Below, piece after piece: positions 6,922 to 16,005 of a stretch of DNA of 64,000 bases; positions within the stretch are counted from its first letter, which is position 1, and every line of letters begins with the position of its first letter. The stretch comes from Rheinheimera sp. D18. Its GTDB lineage: Bacteria; Pseudomonadota; Gammaproteobacteria; Enterobacterales; Alteromonadaceae. The notes under the pieces are model-generated. The model saw nothing but the letters and a program-made list of their open reading frames with translations. It was not told the origin of the DNA and searched no databases. The stretch is from contig NZ_CP037745.1 of assembly GCF_004345025.1 (NCBI RefSeq), forward strand, positions 1,116,001 to 1,180,000, in the 5' to 3' direction. A program made the position numbers and the translations under genes.

Positions 6922-9900
6922 TTAACGCGGATGAGTTTCATCGGCTTGATGTTCATCAGCGGCTTTGCTTTCTAGGTTGTGTAGTTGTTGCTCTAACCGT
7001 TTCGGTGAACCCGTATTACGTGCAATAACCATGTAGGTTACGGGTACTACATAAATGGTCATCAGTGTAGCAAGTGACACACCAGCAAAAATAACCATAC
7101 CAATAACCATCCGGCTTTCCGAGCCCGGACCCGTGGCAACAATCAGCGGTATGCTACTCATTGCGGTGGTAAAAGCGGTCATTACAATTGGTCGTAATCG
7201 TTGTGCTGCAGCTCGTTGGATTGCGCTAGTAAATTCAACCCCCGCATCACGCAATTGGTTAGCAAATTCGACAATTAAAATACCGTTTTTAGCTACCAAG
7301 CCGATTAACATGATTAAACCAATTTGGCTGTAAATATTCAGCGACATCCCCGCGAAATATAAGCCTGACAACGCCCCCACTAAACCAAGTGGTACAGTAA
7401 TAAGAATAACTAACGGGTGAATAAAGCTTTCAAACTGTGCGGCTAACACCAGATAGGTGATCAGTAACGCGAGAATAAATACCATTAGTGTCGAGTCGCC
7501 ACTTTCTTGATACAGCAGTGACTCGCCTTTGTAATCGATGCCTACAGTGTCATGAATTTCTGTAGCAACAATGTTTTCCAGATATTCTAACGCTTCGCCT
7601 AAACTATAACCTGGCGCCATACTCGCTGTTAGCGTAATGCTACGCATGCGGTTATAACGGTTTAAGCTTGACGATGTGGCCTCCTCACGCAATGTCACTA
7701 GGTTATCTAAAGGTATGAGTTTCCCAGAGGTATCTGAGCGCAAGTACACATTAGTAATACTACCAGGTGCGGTGAAGTCGTCATCTTTACCTTCAATAAT
7801 AACGTCGTATTCTTTGCCGCGATCTAAAAAGGTGGTAACCCGTCGCCCGCCAAGCATCGCTTCTAGCGAGCGGCCAATTGCGCCAACCGATATCCCTAAG
7901 TCGCCGGCACGTTCGGTATTAATTTCGACTAAGATCTGTGGTACGGTTTCTTTATAATCATGATCTAACATCAGAATGTTGGGGTTTTCTGCCGCTTTTT
8001 CTATGACAATATCACGCCAGCGTGCCAACTCTTCATAGGTGTTGCCTTGTAATACAAATTGAATTGGCCGACCACCGCCACCGCCGCCGCCTAAACCGCT
8101 ACGCATAAAGGTAAAAGCTCGCACATCGGGGATCTCATTTAGCTTGTCGCTAACTTCGCCCATCAGCTCCTGGGTCCGTCGTTTGCCGTTGTGCCAATTT
8201 TCTGTGCCAACAATAGCAATGCCACCACTATTACCCCAACCAGGTACACGCACTAACAAGCGGTTAAATTCGCCTTGTTGATAATAAGGCATTAAAACAT
8301 CTTCAATTAAACGCATGTTGCGGCTATTACTGGTATAGCTGGCACCTTCTGCTGGGCTCATCATAACAAAAAAGGTACCGCGGTCTTCCGTTGGTGCTAG
8401 TTCGCTGGGTAGTATTTTTACCAACATATAACTGGCAACAAAGCACAAGGTGACCACAATTATCACCGGCCAACGCGTAGCGCACACCACTTCTAGTTGA
8501 CGTTGATAGGCATTTTCTAACTTATGAAACGCAGCATGAAGCCACAAGCCTAACTTGCTTTCGCGTTTTTGATGGGTAAGTAGTTTGCTACACAACATCG
8601 GTGATAGTGTCAGTGCTGTAACACTTGAAAACGCCACTGCAGCTGACATTGCTAAAGCAAATTCAGTAAAGAGTTTACCAAGCTGGCCTTGCATAAAAAC
8701 TAAAGGCACAAACACGGCAATAAGCACTAAGGTAGTGGCAACAACAGCAAAACCTACCTCGCGCGCGCCTCGATATGACGCAATTAGCGGATGTTCGCCT
8801 TGCTCAATGCGCCGATAAATATTTTCTAGTACAACGATTGAGTCATCTACAACCAAGCCTATGGCTAAAACCATTGCCAGTAAGGTCAGCAGGTTGATAG
8901 AAAAGTCTAGCGCGTACAGCACGGTTACCGCTGCAACCAAGGCAACTGGCACAGTAATAGCTGGAATAAAGGTTGCGCGAATATTGCCTAAAAATAGAAA
9001 GATAACCAGTACTACCAGTGCCATCGCAATGGCCAAGGTGTTGTACACTTCGTTTATCGACTCGGCGATAAACAATGACGAATCATAGCCCGATTCTATG
9101 GTTGTACCCTGTGGTAAGGTTTCTTTAATCCGTTCCATTTCAGCACGAGCAGCTCGCACCACTTCTAAGGTATTGGCTTTTGATTGCTTAATAATACCTA
9201 TTCCAAGTAAGTTTTTACCGTCGCCGCGAAATTCGCTTTCTTCGTTTTCAGCGGTAAGCACCACGTTGGCAATTTCGCCTAGGCGCACTAGGTAGTTATT
9301 CTCACCGCGCTTAATCACTAAACGGCGAAAGTCTTGTTGTGTTTTGTAGTTACGTACTACCCGAACGGTAAAATCACGATCAGTAGATTTTATATTACCC
9401 GCTGGTAATTCAACGTTTTCGGCACGTAATACCGCTTCAACATCTTGCACCGTAACGCCGCGCGAGGCCATTGCATCGCGATCTAACCAAACCCGCATCG
9501 CGTAATCACGAGCGCCGCCGAGTTGCAAGCGTGCGACACCATCGACAACTGAAAAGCGTTCAACGATATAGCGGTCGGCATAATCGGTTAGCTCTAATGA
9601 GGTCATGGTTTCGCTATTTAACACAAACCAGACAATGGTATCTTCGCTGTCGCTGGCTTTTGATACTTCTGGTGGATCAGCTTGGTCGGGCAAATTATTT
9701 AGCGCACGTGATACTCGGTCTCGCACGTCGTTAGCGGCAGAGTCGATATCACGTTCAACATTAAACTCAATTGAAATAAACGAGCGGCCGTTACGGCTGG
9801 TTGAATTAATATTTTTAATCCCCTCAACACCGCTAATGCGATCCTCTAGCATTTGCGTAATTTTTGATTCAACAATCTCTGCCGAAGCACCAGGATAGTT

Positions 9901-10047
9901 AGTACTAATACTGACAATAGGTGTATCAATATCGGGATATTCGCGCAGTGGCAGCATAGTAAAACAAACAATGCCGAACACAATAAGCAGAATATTTATA
10001 ACTGTTGCAAAAACGGGGCGTTTAACCGAGGTATCAGACAACCACAT
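6922..10047 (-). CDS. RND efflux pump inner-membrane transporter (HAE1/AcrB type)
   Basis: This 1041-residue proton-driven exporter has the AcrB layout: an N-terminal helix (SVKRPVFATVINILLIVFG), a first porter domain, transmembrane helices 2-6 with the proton-relay pair Asp401-Asp402 (GLVVDDSIVVLEN), a second porter half and helices 8-12. The porter region contains a run of seven glycines (GLGGGGGGGRP, near 8080-8098). Hydrophobic and amphipathic drugs are the usual substrates of this class, but none can be named here. The adaptor gene lies 2 bp upstream. There is no outer-membrane TolC gene or repressor in the window, so a distant TolC is presumably shared. Confidence 0.93.
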   Translation of the reverse strand: MWLSDTSVKRPVFATVINILLIVFGIVCFTMLPLREYPDIDTPIVSISTNYPGASAEIVESKITQMLEDRISGVEGIKNINSTSRNGRSFISIEFNVERDIDSAANDVRDRVSRALNNLPDQADPPEVSKASDSEDTIVWFVLNSETMTSLELTDYADRYIVERFSVVDGVARLQLGGARDYAMRVWLDRDAMASRGVTVQDVEAVLRAENVELPAGNIKSTDRDFTVRVVRNYKTQQDFRRLVIKRGENNYLVRLGEIANVVLTAENEESEFRGDGKNLLGIGIIKQSKANTLEVVRAARAEMERIKETLPQGTTIESGYDSSLFIAESINEVYNTLAIAMALVVLVIFLFLGNIRATFIPAITVPVALVAAVTVLYALDFSINLLTLLAMVLAIGLVVDDSIVVLENIYRRIEQGEHPLIASYRGAREVGFAVVATTLVLIAVFVPLVFMQGQLGKLFTEFALAMSAAVAFSSVTALTLSPMLCSKLLTHQKRESKLGLWLHAAFHKLENAYQRQLEVVCATRWPVIIVVTLCFVASYMLVKILPSELAPTEDRGTFFVMMSPAEGASYTSNSRNMRLIEDVLMPYYQQGEFNRLLVRVPGWGNSGGIAIVGTENWHNGKRRTQELMGEVSDKLNEIPDVRAFTFMRSGLGGGGGGGRPIQFVLQGNTYEELARWRDIVIEKAAENPNILMLDHDYKETVPQILVEINTERAGDLGISVGAIGRSLEAMLGGRRVTTFLDRGKEYDVIIEGKDDDFTAPGSITNVYLRSDTSGKLIPLDNLVTLREEATSSSLNRYNRMRSITLTASMAPGYSLGEALEYLENIVATEIHDTVGIDYKGESLLYQESGDSTLMVFILALLITYLVLAAQFESFIHPLVILITVPLGLVGALSGLYFAGMSLNIYSQIGLIMLIGLVAKNGILIVEFANQLRDAGVEFTSAIQRAAAQRLRPIVMTAFTTAMSSIPLIVATGPGSESRMVIGMVIFAGVSLATLMTIYVVPVTYMVIARNTGSPKRLEQQLHNLESKAADEHQADETHPR

Positions 10048-10049
10048 AA

Positions 10050-11102
10050 TTAACTCCCAACCTGATTTATGGTAACGCCAGATCGAAGTTTCTGAATACC
10101 TTCTACCACTACGACATCGCCTTCATTTAAGCCAGACAATATCTCGACCCAACCTGGTATGCGTTGACCTATGGTAACTTCAGTTTGATGCACGACGTTA
10201 TTTGCATCGACACTATACACAAATTGCTTTTGTTGTTGGGGTACTAAGGCTTTTTCTGAAATTTGCATGGCCATGCGGTTATCCAGCTCAAGTTGCACAT
10301 TTAACAGCATGCCTGGACGTAAACGTAAATCCTCGTTAGGTAATGCACCGTGTACGGTTACCGTACGGGTTATCGGGTCTAAACGGGTATCAATAGCGCT
10401 AACCTTGCCAAAAAACTCAATATCGCCATAAGCAGAGTTAGTAACCGTTATTGGCATGCCTAATTTAATATCGGCCAAGTAATGCTCGGCAACGCTAAAG
10501 GCAACACGCAGCACACTTAAATCGTCTAGTGTGGTAATAACTGTGCCGCTATTTACATAAGCGCCTTCACTCACAAGACGTAAGCCAAGATAGCCGGAAA
10601 ACGGTGCTGAGATAGTCATTTCAGCCAGCTGAGCTTTAGCTATATCAAGTTGCGCCAGTGTGGTGTTTACCTTAGTTTGTTGTTCGTCTAACAACGACTG
10701 CGCAGTGGCTTGGGAGGTAGCGAGGTTTTTAAGTCGCGCCAACTGGCGTTTCTGATCTTCTAGTACGCCTTCAAGTTCAGTTACCCGCGCACGCTCTTGC
10801 ACGTCATGTAACTTAGCAACAATCGCACCGCGCTTAACGTGTTTTCCTTCACTAATATGCAATTCAGTAATAAAGTCATTAGTTGGTGAAACTAAAGCAA
10901 TAGAATTATTCGCAATACCTGTACCTAACGAGCTGATACTCCGGATCATGGCTTTGGTTTCAACTTTGGCGGTGCTTACGGCGACGGCTGCCGAACCACG
11001 TTGTGAATCATTAGTCTGTTTGGGCATAAAATATAAATAGCCAACAAAAACTGTGAGGGCGATGAGAATTACCCAAATTAATTTTGAATGTAGTTTTGTC
11101 AC
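10050..11102 (-). CDS. RND efflux periplasmic adaptor (membrane fusion protein)
   Basis: This 350-residue adaptor has an N-terminal membrane anchor (LIWVILIALTVFVGYLYFM), a lipoyl half-motif, an alpha-helical hairpin rich in Gln, Leu and Ala (about residues 100-150), and the second lipoyl half with APFSGYLGLRLVSEGAYV. The beta-barrel and membrane-proximal domains end with GLNEGDVVVVEGIQKLRSG. It links the inner-membrane pump to an outer-membrane channel. It starts at GTG with GGAG five bases upstream and lies 2 bp before the pump gene. The absence of a lipobox indicates anchoring by the N-terminal helix, not by lipid. Confidence 0.92.
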   Translation of the reverse strand: MTKLHSKLIWVILIALTVFVGYLYFMPKQTNDSQRGSAAVAVSTAKVETKAMIRSISSLGTGIANNSIALVSPTNDFITELHISEGKHVKRGAIVAKLHDVQERARVTELEGVLEDQKRQLARLKNLATSQATAQSLLDEQQTKVNTTLAQLDIAKAQLAEMTISAPFSGYLGLRLVSEGAYVNSGTVITTLDDLSVLRVAFSVAEHYLADIKLGMPITVTNSAYGDIEFFGKVSAIDTRLDPITRTVTVHGALPNEDLRLRPGMLLNVQLELDNRMAMQISEKALVPQQQKQFVYSVDANNVVHQTEVTIGQRIPGWVEILSGLNEGDVVVVEGIQKLRSGVTINQVGS

Positions 11103-11313
11103 AGTAACTCCATGTAACAGAAAATAATAAATACAGGCTTATTGTATGGAAGAAACCGCAATTTAGATTTCCTGTTATCGCAATCACTACTGCATTCGTC
11201 GATTAGTTAAGCACCACAATGCTTAGATGCAGGCACAATACCACTAAATTATGCAGAATAAACGCACCAAACCTGCCATCATAAGGTTATAAAAGGTGAA
11301 AAAGTGTTGATAA

Positions 11314-11976
11314 ATGCAAGCTATTAAAATAAAAGCCGCAGCTAGCCTAGGTGGTGCTAAGTTAATGTTAGCTTCAGGCGCCATGGCGTTGCTACTAATG
11401 GTGAGTTTGCTGTGGGTTAATCAGCTACAACTTTGGCAGGGTTTAGCCTTTGTTGCTGCTGGCTTGGGTATGTTTGCCGGTTGGGCTAAGTTAGCTGAAC
11501 CAGCCTATTTTTTACAAATGGATGATCTGGGCGTACAGTATAGACATCGCAATGGTAACTGGACATTACCGTGGCAGAGCTTTCTGTATAGTGGTATACC
11601 GCAATATGAGCAACGAGCTTTAGCTTATATTGGTTTTAAGGTCACCGATTACGATAGTTTTTTGCAGCATTTGCCACTGCGTTTTGCCGTACGTATTATG
11701 TCAGAGCAACGTGCGTTATATATAGAAGCGGTGCGCCAGGGCTGCGAAAGTGGCCGTTGTGCTAGCGAACTACTGGTTGAAGGCGAGCATTTTAATACCA
11801 GTAAACAGCAATATACCGGAATTAAAGCCGCATTTGCTTATCGAATGCAGCGCTTGTCGGCGCAAACGGGTTTCGATCTATTTGTACCAGTAACCATGAG
11901 TGAAACTGACACACAGCAATTATGTCAGCAAATTAATCAAGCGAGACTACAATTGGTACAGAATACAGTCACCTAG
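11314..11976 (+). CDS. Membrane protein of unknown function, resembles DUF2982
   Basis: This 220-residue protein has two closely spaced hydrophobic helices near the N-terminus (about residues 17-34 and 40-57), followed by a soluble domain with MDDLGVQYRHRNGNWTLPW and repeated Tyr/Gln-rich segments. Length, topology and the LPWQSFLYSGIPQY segment remind me of the DUF2982 family of Vibrio and Shewanella, but I cannot confirm this without a profile search. It is preceded by about 200 bp of AT-rich intergenic DNA shared with the divergent RND operon. No function is assigned. Confidence 0.6.
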   Translation: MQAIKIKAAASLGGAKLMLASGAMALLLMVSLLWVNQLQLWQGLAFVAAGLGMFAGWAKLAEPAYFLQMDDLGVQYRHRNGNWTLPWQSFLYSGIPQYEQRALAYIGFKVTDYDSFLQHLPLRFAVRIMSEQRALYIEAVRQGCESGRCASELLVEGEHFNTSKQQYTGIKAAFAYRMQRLSAQTGFDLFVPVTMSETDTQQLCQQINQARLQLVQNTVT

Positions 11977-12035
11977 ACACTGTTGACGGTCTGTATCATA
12001 ATATTGGCACTATTACACGTTACGCAGGGTAGTAA

Positions 12036-12371
12036 ATGAATAATTACGAAAAGCCGTTTTTGGTCAGTGGTCGCAATACATTGATCCATAAAAACAAAAA
12101 ACTAGATCTTGTTGTTGTTAATGACGATGGCGATCCATGTATTGTTGTTACGCGTCATGGCGTAAAAATTTTTACTGAGTCGGTACCTGCTAATCGCGCT
12201 GAAGCAAAAGAGCGCTATATCGAAGTTGTTGATATTTCGAGCTCTGACGTATTTGGTGAAGTAAAAACATTATTATTTATTCAAGCGATAAATAATAAAG
12301 AATATAAAGTCGATTACAGTAAAAAAGATTCAGATTTATTTATTCGTATCCACCAAGAAAACTATATCTAG
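12036..12371 (+). CDS. Hypothetical protein, 111 residues
   Basis: I do not recognise a family. The chain is soluble, has no signal peptide, and looks like an alpha/beta domain, with alternating hydrophobic stretches (LDLVVVNDD, PCIVVTRHGVKIF, TLLFIQAI) and many Lys and Asp residues. Clean codon usage, an ATG start, its own upstream gap and a downstream hairpin support a real gene. It is transcribed alone between the DUF2982-like gene and the FapA-like gene. Confidence 0.65.
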   Translation: MNNYEKPFLVSGRNTLIHKNKKLDLVVVNDDGDPCIVVTRHGVKIFTESVPANRAEAKERYIEVVDISSSDVFGEVKTLLFIQAINNKEYKVDYSKKDSDLFIRIHQENYI

Positions 12372-12387
12372 CATATTATGCTGAAAC

Positions 12388-12420
12388 AGCCCTGCATTGC
12401 ATAACAGGGCTTGCCTTTGT
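12388..12420 (+). terminator. Probable terminator after the 111-residue hypothetical gene
   Basis: AGCCCTG and CAGGGCT form a 7-bp stem around a 10-base loop, 17 bases after the stop codon. The following tract is only moderately T-rich (TGCCTTTGT), so termination may be partial. Confidence 0.5.
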
Positions 12421-12478
12421 GCCGTTAATTTGTTTCATTAGAAGAGCTTTCGTGCAGTAACTAAAAAGTGTGAAGCCT

Positions 12479-14137
12479 ATGCAATTTACAGAGCACAACA
12501 ATAGTATAAAAATTACCGTGCCAGTAAATCTGGATGCGCTTAGTGCGCATGATGTGAATTCACAGTTAAGCGCCGCTGGTTTCGGCAGATATTTTATTAT
12601 TCATGATCAAATTGCTAATTTGCTGGTCGAATATCAACAAATACAGCAAAAAATTAAAGAACAGCTACAACCTGAAGGCACACCCTTAACTTATCGTATT
12701 GCCGAAAAACGTGATGCTGAGCTCGCGTTTATGATAGCGGAAGATCAAATGTCTGCTGCGGCTATTATTACCGCTGCGTGGGGCGGAGCCCCGATATCTG
12801 CTAACGTGCTGGTAAAAGGTGCGCAAGAAGCAGGAATAGTTTTTGGTTTTAGTAAAGAACATATTATTAAGCTGGTGACTCATGCCAGTAAAGCCGACTC
12901 CGGCAGTAAAACAAAGCTGGTTATTGCTCGCGGCCGGGCGGTAGTGCATGGCCAAAACTCTCGTTTTGAACCCCAAATCCCTGAAATGCAAAGTCGGCGA
13001 AATAAGCCGCTAGTACAAACTGAAGACAAAGCGGACTTACGCGATTTTGGCGTTATTCCCGCTGTCCGTGCTGGCGATACGCTAATGCGTCGACATCCGC
13101 CAACGGCCGGTGTTGATGGTATGTTGGTTAATGGCACGGTTATTCCCGCTGTTGCTGGGCAACTGATTGAATGGCAGTTCGGAGATGGCGCTGAACTTTC
13201 GCCTAACGATGCTGATTTACTTATTGCCGCGCGTGATGGCTTACCTCGAGTTATTGAAAACGGCGCGACAGTTGATGAAGTTTTTACGGTTAAAAATGTT
13301 GATTTAGCAACGGGTCATATTATCTTTAAAGGCTCGGTGGTCATCAGTGGTGATGTTGCCGAGGGCATGAAGGTAATTGCTGGCGGTAATGTGTTTATTA
13401 AAGGCTTTGTTGAAGGTACGCTAATTGAAGCTGGCGGCGATATTACTATTGGTGGCTCTATTATTGGCCATCAAATCGCCAACGTTGAAAAAGACACGGA
13501 ATACAGCACCGAGCTAAAAGCCAACGGCGATATTCAATGCAATATTGCGCAATATGCCAAGTTAACTTGTGATGGCAACGTCTATGTTAATAAGCAAATG
13601 ATGCATTGCTCGGTTTCTGCAGCTAGGGTATACGCTGGGCCAGAAGATAACCCCAATGGTAAAGTTATTGGCGGTTACTTCTACTTAGATTATGGCATTT
13701 TTAGTGGCAATCTTGGCGCGCCATCTAGCAGCAATATTTATATAGAACTCAATCGGTTAATTGACCCAATTGCTGAAAAGCAAGATGTTTTACGTACTAG
13801 TATTAGCGCTGCGAAAAAAGATATGCAGGATATTCGTGAACAATTAGAGAAACTGAAAAAAATTGAAGGCAACAATCAAATAGAGCTGCGTAAAAAAGCG
13901 TTACAGCAAGAGTTTGACGATCATCGCAGTGTTGCTTTGGCATTAATCGAAGATGTAAAGCAGCTTGAAATACAGCGTAAAGAAAAACTAAGCGAAACCT
14001 TAATTGTGGTGCGACAGCAATTGTTTGCCGCCGTTGAAGTGCACTTTGGCAGAGATATTGTGCGTAGTCGTCGCGAATATGGCCCATCAAAAATATTATT
14101 AATTGATGGCAGCCCAGCAATAGAGCCGTTTTTTTGA
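12479..14137 (+). CDS. FapA/DUF342 family protein
   Basis: This 552-residue protein has the FapA layout: an N-terminal domain, a DUF342 beta-helical part with glycine-rich repeats (VFIKGFVEGTLIEAGGDITIGG and similar turns, about residues 290-400), and a long charged coiled coil after about residue 430. FapA-type proteins were named for polar flagellum assembly in Vibrio, but many members have no tested role. No flagellar gene is nearby. The start is uncertain: the ATG at 12479 is used, and a GTG three codons upstream (12470) is possible; neither has a strong ribosome site. A YggN-like gene follows 13 bp downstream. Confidence 0.8.
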   Translation: MQFTEHNNSIKITVPVNLDALSAHDVNSQLSAAGFGRYFIIHDQIANLLVEYQQIQQKIKEQLQPEGTPLTYRIAEKRDAELAFMIAEDQMSAAAIITAAWGGAPISANVLVKGAQEAGIVFGFSKEHIIKLVTHASKADSGSKTKLVIARGRAVVHGQNSRFEPQIPEMQSRRNKPLVQTEDKADLRDFGVIPAVRAGDTLMRRHPPTAGVDGMLVNGTVIPAVAGQLIEWQFGDGAELSPNDADLLIAARDGLPRVIENGATVDEVFTVKNVDLATGHIIFKGSVVISGDVAEGMKVIAGGNVFIKGFVEGTLIEAGGDITIGGSIIGHQIANVEKDTEYSTELKANGDIQCNIAQYAKLTCDGNVYVNKQMMHCSVSAARVYAGPEDNPNGKVIGGYFYLDYGIFSGNLGAPSSSNIYIELNRLIDPIAEKQDVLRTSISAAKKDMQDIREQLEKLKKIEGNNQIELRKKALQQEFDDHRSVALALIEDVKQLEIQRKEKLSETLIVVRQQLFAAVEVHFGRDIVRSRREYGPSKILLIDGSPAIEPFF

Positions 14138-14150
14138 TAGGGTTAACACA

Positions 14151-14915
14151 GTGAAACGCTATTATTTACTGTTATTGATGTTAGTAAGCTCTACTGGTTT
14201 ATTTGCTGCTGAGTGCGAAATGGCGTTTGCACACGGTATTCTTATTGCTCCAGATCATATTCGAATTTTGCAAAATAACCGTACTCATGTCCAAATTAAT
14301 GGTGATCAACAATTATTTATTGGTGGCGAGCTGATTGCGCTAACCGCAGATGATGCTGTGTTACTAAAGCAATATAGCCATGATTTACGTAAATTTGTGC
14401 CAGAAATTGTCAGTATCGCCGTAGATGGGGTTGAACTGGGTTTATCGAGTATCGAAGCTATGTTCACGGGTATTGGGAGTAAATCGCAGCAGGCAGAATG
14501 GCGAGAGCTGGTGCGCGAAACAACCTTTCAGTGGATGTCGCGGTTTGTTCGTACCAATGAGCATTTTTATTTGGCGCCGCAGAGCTTGAACGAGCTTGAT
14601 TACTTTTTATATGGCGAGCTTAAGCCGCAACTAGATAACCTAGCTAAACACACAGTAGGCGCGGTATGGGGCGCACTGCGCGATGCGCTGCGCCATTCTG
14701 ATAGTAATTTTGAGCGTAGTGATAACCAAGAGTGGCAGTCGGTTGGCCATTTAGTTGATAAAATAAACTTAGGCTTAGACGCCAAAGCGGTAGAGCTAGA
14801 AGAGAAATCAGCGTTGTTCTGTCAGAAGATGCAAGAGTTAGATCAAATAGAACAACAATTACAACAGCGATTACCCGCGTTAAAAGACTACGATGTTGTG
14901 GCGAAGAAAAACTAA
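14151..14915 (+). CDS. YggN-like exported protein (DUF2884)
   Basis: This 254-residue protein begins with a signal peptide (LLLLMLVSSTGLFAAECEM) and continues with HVQINGDQQLFIGGELI and a Gln/Glu-rich helical C-terminus. That is the pattern of the DUF2884/YggN family of periplasmic proteins, whose function is unknown. It uses a GTG start; the next Met would cut into the signal peptide. Two Cys residues (near 22 and 223) might form a disulfide. It follows the FapA-like gene by 13 bp and is probably co-transcribed with it. Confidence 0.75.
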   Translation: MKRYYLLLLMLVSSTGLFAAECEMAFAHGILIAPDHIRILQNNRTHVQINGDQQLFIGGELIALTADDAVLLKQYSHDLRKFVPEIVSIAVDGVELGLSSIEAMFTGIGSKSQQAEWRELVRETTFQWMSRFVRTNEHFYLAPQSLNELDYFLYGELKPQLDNLAKHTVGAVWGALRDALRHSDSNFERSDNQEWQSVGHLVDKINLGLDAKAVELEEKSALFCQKMQELDQIEQQLQQRLPALKDYDVVAKKN

Positions 14916-14943
14916 CACCACAGTCATCTAAGCCGATTAAGTA

Positions 14944-16005
14944 CTACACCACACCATATTCATCAGACAATACCGGTGGCATAGCATTATCGACTTCGTC
15001 GTTTATGGCATCTAGGGTTTTTTCCGCTTCGTCTAATGAGCTTACTTCCGCTACGTGAAATAGGGCTTCACCTTCGTTTACTAACGGCAAGTTGTTGCGA
15101 CCAATAATAATGCCATCAAAACGTGCAGTTACCGCAACTTCAAAGTCAGAATAGGGTGAATAAATATGTGCCATTACATCACCGGTTTTAACGGTTTGGC
15201 CTAAACGCACATAATAGCGAGCAATGCCATCATGCTCGGCACGTATCCAGCTACTTTTTTTCGAAAATAATGACTGTGTAATCGGGCGCTTACGGCCGGC
15301 GCGTAACATGCCTAAATCGGTCATAACATTTAAAATGCCGCGCACACCCACGTTAATTGATTGCTCATCAAAACGCAGTGCCTCACCGGCTTCATACAGC
15401 AAAATAGGAATACCTAAACTGTTTGCTGTGCCGCGCATAGTGCCTTCGCGACTAGCGGCTTTAATAATAATCGGCGCGTTAAATACTTCTGCCATACGCA
15501 GTGCCATTTTATCTTTGGCACTGGCGCGCACTTGCGGCAGGTTAGAGCGATGAATCGCCCCGGTGTGTAAATCTATGGCGTGGGTGCAGTTACGTAAAAT
15601 TTTCTCAGTAAACTGAAATGCCATTCTACTGCCTAACGAGCCTTTTTCACTGCCTGGAAAACTACGATTTAAATCGCGGCGATCGGGTAAATAACGTGAC
15701 TGCTGCACAAAACCGAAGGTATTTACTATGGGCACTACAATTAGCGTGCCTTTAAGTTGGCTTAAGCGTGGCAGTTTTAGTAAGCGCCGACAAATTTCTA
15801 CGCCGTTAATTTCATCGCCATGCAAAGCGGCGGTGATCAGTAGTACCGGTCCGTCTTTACGGCCATGAATAACATGGGCTCCGATATTAAGCTCAGTGTG
15901 GGTATAAAGTTTACCAAAGGGAATGTCGACCACGGCACGGCTACCCGGCGTAATGCTACTACTGCCTAACACAAAGGGCGCTCTGGTGGTGGTCGTTGCT
16001 TGCAT
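14944..16005 (-). CDS. Succinylglutamate desuccinylase/aspartoacylase-like M14 hydrolase
   Basis: This 353-residue zinc hydrolase of the AstE/AspA group carries the metal motif LHGDEINGVE (His and Glu ligands, near residue 64), a downstream DLHTGAIHRSN with the third His ligand, and a C-terminal biotinyl-lipoyl-like beta domain (GQTVKTGDVMAHIYSP...FDGIIIGRNNLPLVNEGEALFHV). It is not in an arginine-catabolism (ast) context. Its ATG overlaps the rimK stop by one base (TAATG), so it is coupled to rimK. The substrate is unknown. One idea is that it removes the glutamates RimK adds, but this is inference only. Confidence 0.85.
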   Translation of the reverse strand: MQATTTTRAPFVLGSSSITPGSRAVVDIPFGKLYTHTELNIGAHVIHGRKDGPVLLITAALHGDEINGVEICRRLLKLPRLSQLKGTLIVVPIVNTFGFVQQSRYLPDRRDLNRSFPGSEKGSLGSRMAFQFTEKILRNCTHAIDLHTGAIHRSNLPQVRASAKDKMALRMAEVFNAPIIIKAASREGTMRGTANSLGIPILLYEAGEALRFDEQSINVGVRGILNVMTDLGMLRAGRKRPITQSLFSKKSSWIRAEHDGIARYYVRLGQTVKTGDVMAHIYSPYSDFEVAVTARFDGIIIGRNNLPLVNEGEALFHVAEVSSLDEAEKTLDAINDEVDNAMPPVLSDEYGVV

